In this document: positions 1 through 5,427 of the stretch, piece after piece
Numbering within the stretch: the stretch's first letter is position 1
How the letters are laid out: every line of letters starts with the position of its first letter
Assembly (NCBI GenBank): GCA_035472475.1
Contig: DATIPA010000222.1
Location: forward strand, 1-5,427
From: JAFAXD01 sp035472475
GTDB lineage: Bacteria > Pseudomonadota > Alphaproteobacteria > Rhizobiales > Xanthobacteraceae
DNA: 5,427 bases
Direction: 5' to 3'
The notes under the pieces: generated by a model
What the model was told of the DNA's origin: nothing
The model's input: the letters and a program-made list of their open reading frames with translations, nothing else
The model's database searches: none
Made by a program: the position numbers and the translations under genes

Positions 1-21
1 TTCGCCACCGAGAGAGGCCGC

Positions 22-852
22 ATGGCGTCCACTCGCATTGCGATCCTTTTTGCGGCGCTTGCGCTGGTGCCAGGCAGCGCCGACGCCCAGGTAAGGCTCG
101 ACGCGCGTTATGTTGTTACGCTGGCGGGTGTGGCCATCGGCAAGGGCGCCTGGATTATCGACATCGCCGACGATCAATACAGCGCGGCCGCAAGCGGTGC
201 GACCACCGGGCTTCTGCGCGTGTTTGCGTCCGGCGAAGGCACCGGCGCAGTTCGCGGTGCTGTCGTCGGCGGACGCTTCACGCCCGGCATCTACGTCGCG
301 AACCTCACGCAGGACAAAGAGTCCGAGGAAATACGCATCTCGATCGCGGGCGGCAATGTCAGGAATTTCTCGATCGTTCCGCCGCCGCCACCGCCATCCC
401 CGCAGCGAATTCTGGTCACCGAAGCGCACCTGCGCGGCGTCACCGATCCAATGACGGCATCGCTTGTCCGAATTCCGGGCAATGGCGATCCGGTGAATCC
501 GGCTGCCTGCCATCGCACCACGACAATCTTTGACGGCCGCATGCGATACGAGCTGACGCTGGCATACAAACGGATGGAGCGGGTGAAGCTCGATCAGAGC
601 TACGAAGGTCTCGTGGTTGTCTGCGCGATCTATTTCAAGCCGATCGCTGGTTACCTGCCTGAGCGCGTGGCCATCAAATATCTCGCCGCCCAACGCGACA
701 TGGAAGTCTGGCTGGCTCCCATTACGGGGACACGCGTCTTGGTGCCTTATCGGTTTAGCATTCCGACCCCGTTCGGCACAGGCGTTCTGCAAGCGACCCA
801 GTTCAATGCGACCCAGCAACCGCGGCTAACGCCGACCAGACTTGGCCAGTAA
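22..852 (+). CDS. Exported DUF3108-domain protein, function unknown
   Basis: The product is 276 aa and matches, from memory, the DUF3108 family of exported proteins widespread in alphaproteobacteria; no biochemical role is established for it. Residues 1-22 form a typical Sec signal peptide: Arg5, a hydrophobic run ILFAALALV, then a small-residue cleavage site ADA|Q after Ala22, so the mature protein should be periplasmic. The rest is rich in short beta-like stretches (LDARYVVTLAGVAIG near the mature N-terminus), consistent with a soluble beta-rich fold. A proline run lies at residues 120-125 (six Pro, then Ser-Pro) and probably links two halves. The mature part has two cysteines, Cys163 (AACHRT) and Cys201 (VVVCAIYF), that could form a disulfide. 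The ATG start is chosen because it begins the signal peptide and has AGAGG at 13-17, four bases upstream. It looks intact. The next gene is about 750 bp away, so no operon link is evident. Family assignment is fairly sure; function is unknown. Confidence 0.85.
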   Translation: MASTRIAILFAALALVPGSADAQVRLDARYVVTLAGVAIGKGAWIIDIADDQYSAAASGATTGLLRVFASGEGTGAVRGAVVGGRFTPGIYVANLTQDKESEEIRISIAGGNVRNFSIVPPPPPPSPQRILVTEAHLRGVTDPMTASLVRIPGNGDPVNPAACHRTTTIFDGRMRYELTLAYKRMERVKLDQSYEGLVVVCAIYFKPIAGYLPERVAIKYLAAQRDMEVWLAPITGTRVLVPYRFSIPTPFGTGVLQATQFNATQQPRLTPTRLGQ

Positions 853-1037
853 CAGAGGGCCCGGCGGCAATGTCGCGTCGACGCACGCGCCCGATAAGAA
901 TCCCGAACGTCACTCTTGACTCTCGCCGACGTTGGTGGATTCGAGCGATTGTCGATTGTAGCTCAGCCAACGGCTCGTCAGGATCGTCTGCATACTGTAT
1001 CTGGTGGCGAGGCGTCATGGCTGCACGACATCTCGCA

Positions 1038-1098
1038 GTGAACGAACGGCGACGGTTGCGAGTCAGCGATTCGGGCGCGATTCGTTCGAGACTCGTTC
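1038..1098. repeat. Direct repeat copy A of a ~60-bp intergenic element
   Basis: This copy begins GTGAACGAA and ends GAGACTCGTTC. Its last 38 bases (1061-1098) match 1471-1508 at 36 of 38 positions, exactly 410 bp apart; the differences are at 1065 and 1075. The middle part is diverged between the copies, with a one-base length difference. GAACGAA at 1040-1046 is complementary to TTCGTTC at 1081-1087, and a second TCGTTC lies at 1093-1098, so the element could fold back on itself. A smaller hairpin CGAGTC-AGC-GATTCG (one G-T wobble) lies inside. This resembles a short dispersed intergenic repeat; whether it is multicopy in the genome cannot be seen here. Confidence 0.7.
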
Positions 1099-1101
1099 CG
1101 G

Positions 1102-1138
1102 CACGTGGTCTTGGCGATCGAATCGAGCACGCCACGTG
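1102..1138. repeat. Short inverted repeat CACGTGG/CCACGTG
   Basis: CACGTGG at 1102-1108 is the exact complement of CCACGTG at 1132-1138, with 23 bases between them. It starts four bases after direct-repeat copy A ends. Each arm also contains the 6-bp palindrome CACGTG. It has no T-run, so it is not an obvious terminator. In GC-rich DNA a 7-bp match at this spacing can arise by chance; no function is claimed. Confidence 0.35.
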
Positions 1139-1446
1139 GGCCGGTTTGTCGCTGCCGCGTAATATGATTGCTCCATGGTGGCAAAGGGATACGAAGCCGG
1201 AACCGGGCCGGCGGCGGCGACGAGAGATCCCCGCCGCATGCTGCGAAAGGTCCTGGTCTTGCGGGCCGCTTCGGGCTAACGACGTTGGGCATCGTCCGGG
1301 CGAGTTCGTTCCCGAGAATGCGCTCATGGTCGGCACCCTCGAATGGCTGCGACCCAAATTAAGGATTGACCATGCCGCCAGGGCTCGCACCGCTGAGTAG
1401 TCACCCCATTTTGTGGCTGGCACTGCGCAAGGCGCAACCTGTCGCC

Positions 1447-1508
1447 GTGAACGAAGCCGGACAGCCGGAAAGTCCGCGATTCGGCCGCGATTCGTTCGAG
1501 ACTCGTTC
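1447..1508. repeat. Direct repeat copy B of the same element, near the helicase
   Basis: This is the second copy, in the same orientation as copy A. It starts GTGAACGAA and ends with the same GAGACTCGTTC. GAACGAA at 1449-1455 pairs with TTCGTTC at 1491-1497. The left interior differs from copy A, while the right 38 bases are nearly identical, which suggests either an old duplication or selection on the right half only. It ends 100 bases before the helicase ATG, so it may lie in the helicase leader or promoter region. Read on the - strand, the cores of the two copies would encode nearly the same peptide, but the 410-bp spacing puts them in different frames, which argues against a protein-coding reason for the repeat. 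Confidence 0.7.
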
Positions 1509-1598
1509 GGAGGGTTAATTCGCGCCTGATGTCGGCCACCCAGCTCCGACATCACGAGCTACGACAGCGCCACCAGCCGGGATCGTGCCTGTGGCGCC

Positions 1599-1603
1599 AG
1601 GGA
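1599..1603 (+). promoter_or_regulatory. Ribosome binding site of the SUV3-like helicase
   Basis: AGGGA lies five bases before the ATG at 1609. The alternative in-frame GTG at 1585 has only GGGA at 1579-1582, two bases upstream, which is too close for good initiation. This favours the ATG at 1609 and shortens the protein by eight residues. Confidence 0.6.
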
Positions 1604-1608
1604 ACTTG

Positions 1609-4600
1609 ATGACAATCTCCTTCTCGACCCAGGCCAGGGACACGCGCGCTCGCGGCGCCGGCGTCACCGCCGTGCTGGGGCCCACGAACACCGGCAAGAC
1701 CCATCTCGCAATCGAACGCATGTTGGCGCACAGCTCCGGCCTCATCGGCCTTCCGCTGCGGCTGCTTGCGCGCGAGGTCTACAACAAGTGCGTCGAGCGG
1801 GTCGGCAGCGAGGCCGTCGCACTTGTGACCGGCGAAGAAAAGATCAAACCGGCCAATCCGCGCTTTTGGGTCGCAACCGTCGAGGCAATGCCGCGGGACC
1901 TTGATGTCGCGTTTCTGGCCGTCGACGAAATCCAGCTCGCGGCGGATCTCGAGCGCGGCCACGTGTTCACTGATCGCATTTTGAACCGGCGCGGCCGCGA
2001 AGAGACGTTGATCCTGGGGGCCGCGACGATGCGGCCGATGGTGGATAAGCTGCTTCCCGGCGCCAACGTCCTGAGCCGCCCGCGGCTCTCGACCCTGAGC
2101 TTCGCAGGCGACAAAAAGATTACGCGCCTGCCGCGCCGCGCTGCGATCGTCGCGTTTTCCACCGAAGAGGTCTACGCCATTGCGGAACTCATCCGGCGCC
2201 AGCGCGGCGGAGCCGCAGTCGTGCTCGGAGCGCTGTCGCCGCGCACGCGCAACGCACAGGTTGCGCTCTATCAGTCGGGCGACGTCGACTATCTGGTGGC
2301 CACCGACGCGATCGGCATGGGCCTCAACCTCGACGTTGATCATGTAGCGTTTGCATCCGACCGAAAATTTGACGGCTATCAGTACCGCAAGCTCAACCCG
2401 ATCGAGTTTGCGCAGATCGCCGGACGAGCCGGCCGCGCGACGCGCGATGGCACGTTCGGCAGCACCGGGCGCTGTCCGCCATTCGAACAGGATCTTGTGC
2501 AGGCGCTCGAGGCGCACGCGTTCGATCCGGTGCGCGTCCTGCAATGGCGCAGCAGCGAGCTCGACTTTTCGTCACTCGGCGCGTTGTCGGCCTCGCTGAC
2601 CACAAACCCGACGCAGGCTGGACTGACGCGGGCGCCGGTGGCCGAGGATATTCTCGTCCTCGAGCACGCTGCGCGTGACGAAGAGGTTCGGGCTTTCGCG
2701 ACGACACGCGCGGCGATCGAACGTCTGTGGGACGTTTGTCAGGTTCCCGACTACCGCAAGATCTCGCCGGCAGCGCATGCCGAACTCGTCACCACTCTCT
2801 ATAGTTTTTTGATGCGGGACGGTAGCATTCCAGACGACTGGTTTTCTCACCAGATCGCGCAAGCCGACCGGACCGATGGGGGCATCGATACACTGTCGAC
2901 GCGCATTGCGCATATCAGGACTTGGACGTTTGCGGCAAACCGCCCCGATTGGCTTAAGGATCCGGAGCACTGGCAGGGCGTTGCCCGCGCGGTGGAAGAT
3001 AGGCTATCCGACGCTTTGCATGACCGCTTGGCGGAGCGGTTCGTCGATCGTCGCACCAGCGTACTGATGCGACGACTCAAAGAGAACACGATGCTCGAAA
3101 CCGAGATCAGCAAGACCGGCGACGTCATCGTCGAAGGACATAATATCGGGCGACTGGAAGGGTTTCGCTTCGCCGCCGACGTATCCGCGGGCGGATCGGA
3201 GGCAAAGGCGTTGTCCGGAGCCGCCCAGAAGGCGTTGGCCGGAGAGATTGAGGCGCGGGCGACCCGGTTGTCGCACGCGCCCGACTCGCAGTTCGTCCTC
3301 GCGTCCGATGGAACGATCCGCTGGGTCGGCGATGCGGTGGCCAAGCTGACTGCGGGGGATAATGCGTTGCGACCACGGGTGCGCATACTGGCCGACGAAC
3401 ATCTGACCGGCGCGCCACTGGAGGCGGTGCAAACGCGCCTCGATCTTTGGGCGCACACGCATATCGAGCGAGCGCTGGCACCGCTGTTCGTGCTCGGCGC
3501 GGCGGAGGACATCACCGGGCTGGCGCGCGGCATCGCGTATCAGATCGTCGAAGCACTCGGGGTGCTCGAGCGCAGCAAAGTCGCCGAGGACGTCAAGGGC
3601 CTTGATCAGGAATCGCGCGCAACGCTGCGCAAGCACGGCGTACGGTTTGGGGCCTACCATATCTACGTGCCGGGACTGCTCAAGCCAGGGCCGCGGTCGC
3701 TTGCGGCGCAACTGTGGGCGCTCAAGTACGGTGGCCCCGACGTCAGGGGACTTGATGAGCTGCAACGGCTCGCGGCGAGCGGCCGCACGTCGTTTCCCGC
3801 GGACAAGGAGACCAACAAGCAGCTCTACCGGACCATCGGGTATCGTGTGTGTGGCGAGCGCGCGGTACGCGTCGATATCCTGGAACGGCTGGCCGACTTG
3901 ATTCGTCCGGCACTGGCCTGGCGCGAAGGCGTCGGCCAAAAGCCGCCAAGCGCCTTCGACGGACGCGGCTTTGTTGTCACGCAGGCGATGACCTCGCTCA
4001 CGGGCTCTTCGGGCGAGGATTTCGCGTCAGTGCTGCGCGCTCTCGGGTATCGGCTTGATCGGCGTCCAAAGCCAGTCGAGGCCGCACGTGAGACGGCGGC
4101 GGGTCCCGAATCCGACGAGCTCGCTGGCGCGACCGATGCGACCGAGGCGACCGCACAAAGTCCGACGCCGAGCGAGGCCGCCTTGGGCGCGGACGCGCCG
4201 GCGATCACGCAAGAGATGCCGGTTGTTTCGGTGGACGCGCAGCCGAGTCCTGCCGACGCTGAAGGCGAGGCGCCGCCAGTGCGATCGGGCGCGGACATCG
4301 CCCCGCTCGGGTCGGAGACTGGGGCTGCCGCGAGCCCTGATCCGTTGGCTTCCCTGGTGGCCGCGCATGCGGCCGCCGCAACCGGGCTCTCGCCCGCAGC
4401 ATCGAACGTGGAGGCAGCGAGCGAACCTCAGTTCATCGACGTCTGGCGTCCAGGCCGTTCCGACGAGCGCCGACCGCGTCGTCATCATCGGCCGCCGCGC
4501 GAAAAGAAGACGGCGGACGCTCCCGTGCCAGCGCCTGCTGCCGAGCAGGCCGCGCCGGCGCCTGATGCAAGCGCTCCGGCCCGGCGGGAGGAACCCCGCC

Positions 4601-4872
4601 GTCATCGCGATGATCGGCGCAAGGAGCGAGATGCATCTGACCGGCCCGGCGGTCGCGATGGCGGACGTCCGGAGCGCCGGGAACGAGCCGATCGTCGTGA
4701 TCGGCCGGACCGCCAAGAACGCCGACGCGATCGGCGCGACGACGATCGTCCACCCCGGACTTGGGAAGCAGGCCGGGAACGTCGCGGCAAAGAGCCCGAT
4801 CCGGATTCCCCCTTCGCCAAGCTTGCTGCCCTGAAGGCACAACTCGAAGCGGACGCAAAGGATCGGCGTTGA
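1609..4872 (+). CDS. SUV3-like superfamily 2 RNA helicase with long charged C-terminal tail
   Basis: A 1087-aa ATP-dependent helicase of the bacterial SUV3-like group; mitochondrial SUV3, an RNA-decay helicase, is the characterised relative. Residue numbers are from the ATG at 1609. The core is complete: Walker A GPTNTGKT at 24-31 (Lys30), Walker B DEIQ at 106-109, motif III GAATM at 137-141, the ATDAIGMGLNL motif at 231-241 and QIAGRAGR at 269-276 with the arginine-finger residues. A mostly helical middle follows, then two conserved-looking blocks: RKHGVRFGAYHIY at 674-686 and a segment from Phe783 to Arg815 (MTSLTGSSGEDF). From about 825 the chain turns low-complexity: Ala/Pro/Glu-rich to about 940, the motif FIDVWRPGR at 942, then an Arg/Asp/Glu-rich tail to about 1060 that looks disordered and RNA-binding. 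It ends in a helix (SPFAKLAALKAQLE, from 1067). There is no signal peptide, so it should be cytoplasmic. It is intact, and its stop overlaps the start of the S4-protein gene. The RNA substrate is inferred from the family. Confidence 0.95.
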   Translation: MTISFSTQARDTRARGAGVTAVLGPTNTGKTHLAIERMLAHSSGLIGLPLRLLAREVYNKCVERVGSEAVALVTGEEKIKPANPRFWVATVEAMPRDLDVAFLAVDEIQLAADLERGHVFTDRILNRRGREETLILGAATMRPMVDKLLPGANVLSRPRLSTLSFAGDKKITRLPRRAAIVAFSTEEVYAIAELIRRQRGGAAVVLGALSPRTRNAQVALYQSGDVDYLVATDAIGMGLNLDVDHVAFASDRKFDGYQYRKLNPIEFAQIAGRAGRATRDGTFGSTGRCPPFEQDLVQALEAHAFDPVRVLQWRSSELDFSSLGALSASLTTNPTQAGLTRAPVAEDILVLEHAARDEEVRAFATTRAAIERLWDVCQVPDYRKISPAAHAELVTTLYSFLMRDGSIPDDWFSHQIAQADRTDGGIDTLSTRIAHIRTWTFAANRPDWLKDPEHWQGVARAVEDRLSDALHDRLAERFVDRRTSVLMRRLKENTMLETEISKTGDVIVEGHNIGRLEGFRFAADVSAGGSEAKALSGAAQKALAGEIEARATRLSHAPDSQFVLASDGTIRWVGDAVAKLTAGDNALRPRVRILADEHLTGAPLEAVQTRLDLWAHTHIERALAPLFVLGAAEDITGLARGIAYQIVEALGVLERSKVAEDVKGLDQESRATLRKHGVRFGAYHIYVPGLLKPGPRSLAAQLWALKYGGPDVRGLDELQRLAASGRTSFPADKETNKQLYRTIGYRVCGERAVRVDILERLADLIRPALAWREGVGQKPPSAFDGRGFVVTQAMTSLTGSSGEDFASVLRALGYRLDRRPKPVEAARETAAGPESDELAGATDATEATAQSPTPSEAALGADAPAITQEMPVVSVDAQPSPADAEGEAPPVRSGADIAPLGSETGAAASPDPLASLVAAHAAAATGLSPAASNVEAASEPQFIDVWRPGRSDERRPRRHHRPPREKKTADAPVPAPAAEQAAPAPDASAPARREEPRRHRDDRRKERDASDRPGGRDGGRPERRERADRRDRPDRQERRRDRRDDDRPPRTWEAGRERRGKEPDPDSPFAKLAALKAQLEADAKDRR
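4857..4862 (+). promoter_or_regulatory. Ribosome binding site of the S4-domain gene, inside the helicase gene
   Basis: AAAGGA sits within the last codons of the helicase and six bases before TTG at 4869. This spacing is near ideal and decides the start of the downstream gene. The other in-frame candidates are weaker: GTG at 4893 has no clear purine-rich site, and ATG at 4761 would translate about 36 residues of helicase-tail shadow sequence. The arrangement suggests that ribosomes ending the helicase restart at the overlapping TTG. Confidence 0.6.
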
Positions 4873-5216
4873 TCCGAAATACCACTGAGCAGGTGCTGTC
4901 CGGGGCCCGATTCTCGGACAATCATCAGCGTATCGACAAGTGGTTGTGGCACGCGCGGGTGGTGAGGACACGTACGGATGCGGCCGCGTTGGCGGCTTCG
5001 GGACGGGTACGGCTCAACGGGGTTCGGGTCGATGCCGCGAGCAGGGTCGTGAAGCCCGGCGATGTGCTGACTATCGCGCTCGATCGGGGCGTGCGCCTAC
5101 TGCGGGTGCGGCGATTTGCGCAACGCCGCGGCGGCGCCGAGGCAGGGCGCATGCTTTATGAAGAGCTAAGCACAGGTCCCTCCGCGCGGCCCCCGACGTC
5201 GACGCTGCCGCAATGA
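4869..5216 (+). CDS. S4-domain RNA-binding protein, Hsp15/HslR-like
   Basis: A basic protein of 115 aa from the TTG at 4869. An S4 RNA-binding domain covers about residues 20-72: RIDKWLWHARVVRTRTDAA, then SGRVRLNGVRVDAASRVVKPGDVLTI, the usual alpha-L fold signature. The RIDKWLWHARVV opening is typical of the Hsp15/HslR-like family; E. coli Hsp15 binds free 50S subunits that carry a nascent chain. A conserved-looking extension (RLLRVRRFAQRRGGAEAGRMLYEEL) follows, and the last 15 or so residues are Pro/Ser/Thr-rich and probably unstructured. The start is uncertain; TTG is preferred for its AAAGGA site and for the TTGA overlap with the helicase stop, and GTG at 4893 would remove eight residues without touching the domain. 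The coupling suggests co-expression with the helicase and a linked role in RNA or ribosome handling, which is inference. The family call is firm; the ribosomal role of this particular protein is not shown. Confidence 0.87.
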   Translation: MIRNTTEQVLSGARFSDNHQRIDKWLWHARVVRTRTDAAALAASGRVRLNGVRVDAASRVVKPGDVLTIALDRGVRLLRVRRFAQRRGGAEAGRMLYEELSTGPSARPPTSTLPQ

Positions 5217-5223
5217 CGACAGC

Positions 5224-5253
5224 GCCGACGGGATGCTGAGGCCGCAGGTCGGC
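5224..5253 (+). terminator. Possible weak terminator hairpin after the helicase-S4 pair
   Basis: GCCGAC at 5224-5229 is complementary to GTCGGC at 5248-5253, and the loop holds a further CTG/CAG pairing. It begins seven bases after the S4 gene stop, where a terminator would be expected. Only a pyrimidine-rich stretch (CACCTTCCCTTG) follows instead of a true T-run, so intrinsic termination is doubtful. Confidence 0.3.
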
Positions 5254-5385
5254 CACCTTCCCTTGCACCGCGTGCGCCCATACGTTAGAGCGAAGCCCGT
5301 TTGAACGAAGCTTGCATCCGCGCACAAATGGCTTGATTTCGCGAGCGTTCTGGGCCGCGCCTCATGGCAGCCTCCCCCGGACGCA

Positions 5386-5415
5386 TTGATTGGCAACCCG
5401 AAATGGTCGTATTGC
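5386..5415 (+). promoter_or_regulatory. Weak promoter-like match near the right edge
   Basis: TTGATT at 5386-5391 and TATTGC at 5410-5415 are separated by 18 bases, a loose match to a housekeeping sigma-factor promoter reading rightwards out of the window. In related alphaproteobacteria I recall a ferredoxin gene (fdxA) after this gene pair, so a promoter here would make sense, but that gene is not in view. A chance match is quite possible. The rest of 5254-5427 shows no gene. Confidence 0.22.
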
Positions 5416-5427
5416 GACGGCCGGAGC

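Larger units (their letters stand above)
853..1608. other. Long repeat-bearing non-coding spacer
   Basis: This stretch separates the DUF3108 gene from the helicase and holds no gene I can support. The longest open frame on the + strand (870-1400) gives an Arg/Trp-rich product with no recognisable domain, and those on the - strand are similar. What can be seen: a 10-bp palindrome GCGTCGACGC at 875-884; a tandem 7-mer CGATTGT at 946-959; two direct copies of a ~60-bp element at 1038-1098 and 1447-1508; a 7-bp inverted repeat CACGTGG/CCACGTG at 1102-1108 and 1132-1138; and another, CATGGTC/GACCATG, at 1325-1331 and 1368-1374. No tRNA, transposase remnant or convincing promoter was seen. The helicase promoter probably lies here but I cannot place it. 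The spacer seems long for a compact housekeeping locus, and insertion or decay of a foreign segment is possible. Confidence 0.6.

Noticed and set aside
853..892. Terminator after the DUF3108 gene (GGGC with GCCC, inner palindrome GCGTCGACGC)
   Set aside because: The outer stem is only 4 bp, the fold is imperfect and no T-run follows, so it does not support a terminator call.
916..944. Promoter-like TTGACT, 17-base gap, ATTCGA
   Set aside because: The -35 part is good but the -10 part is poor, and it lies about 660 bases from the helicase start with no gene following closely.
1325..1374. Inverted repeat CATGGTC/GACCATG as a terminator or operator
   Set aside because: It is only 7 bp with a 36-base loop and no T-run; a chance match is likely.
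870..1400. Open frame of 176 codons on the + strand in the spacer
   Set aside because: It has an Arg/Trp/Cys-rich composition, no domain, and no clear ribosome site (only GGCGG-type purines), and it runs through repeat copy A. Long chance frames are common in high-GC DNA.
803..1555. Open frame of 250 codons on the - strand across the spacer
   Set aside because: It overlaps the 3' end of the DUF3108 gene, has Arg/Ser/Pro-rich low-quality composition, and reads the two repeat copies in different frames, so no protein constraint is visible.
1552..2544. Open frame of 330 codons on the - strand opposite the helicase start
   Set aside because: It mirrors the codon-biased helicase frame, whose motifs are unmistakable, and its translation shows no domain. 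It is an antisense shadow.
3004..3939. Open frame of 311 codons on the - strand inside the helicase gene
   Set aside because: It is an antisense shadow of the well-supported helicase C-terminal half and has no recognisable product.
4600..4760. Repetitive CGC/GAT/CGG-rich stretch as a tandem repeat or CRISPR-like array
   Set aside because: It is the codon pattern of the Arg/Asp-rich helicase tail; there are no regular units or spacers.
5166..5396. Open frame of 76 codons on the - strand at the right end
   Set aside because: It is short, overlaps the 3' end of the S4 gene, has no ribosome site I trust, and its product is unrecognised. It could be part of an intergenic repeat, but no second copy is in the window.

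Overview
The window looks like chromosomal housekeeping sequence from an alphaproteobacterium of the Hyphomicrobiales, most likely the Bradyrhizobium/Rhodopseudomonas/Afipia neighbourhood (Nitrobacteraceae). This rests on high GC content, strong G/C third-position bias, and recall of two characteristic proteins: an exported DUF3108 protein and a very long SUV3-like DEAD/DEAH-type helicase with an Arg/Asp/Glu-rich tail. No database search was run, so the genus is an inference.

Layout, all genes on the + strand. (1) 22-852: exported DUF3108-domain protein with a clean signal peptide. (2) 853-1608: about 750 bp with no believable gene. It holds two direct copies (1038-1098 and 1447-1508) of a roughly 60-bp element that starts with GAACGAA, has its complement TTCGTTC 34-35 bp further on, and shares a nearly identical 38-bp right half. 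(3) 1609-4872: SUV3-like superfamily 2 RNA helicase of 1087 aa with all core helicase motifs, a conserved alphaproteobacterial C-terminal half and a long low-complexity charged tail. (4) 4869-5216: small S4-domain RNA-binding protein of the Hsp15/HslR type. Its probable TTG start overlaps the helicase stop codon by 4 bp and has a good Shine-Dalgarno inside the helicase's last codons. (5) 5217-5427: non-coding, with a weak hairpin just after the last stop codon and a poor promoter-like match near the right edge.

The helicase and the S4 protein form a translationally coupled pair, which points to a shared role in RNA or ribosome metabolism; that role is inferred. The DUF3108 gene is separated from them by the repeat-bearing spacer and shows no functional link. 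I found no CRISPR array, transposase, phage gene, defence system, tRNA or rRNA. The least explained parts are the repeat pair in the spacer and the helicase-S4 coupling; nothing here clearly amounts to a new system.
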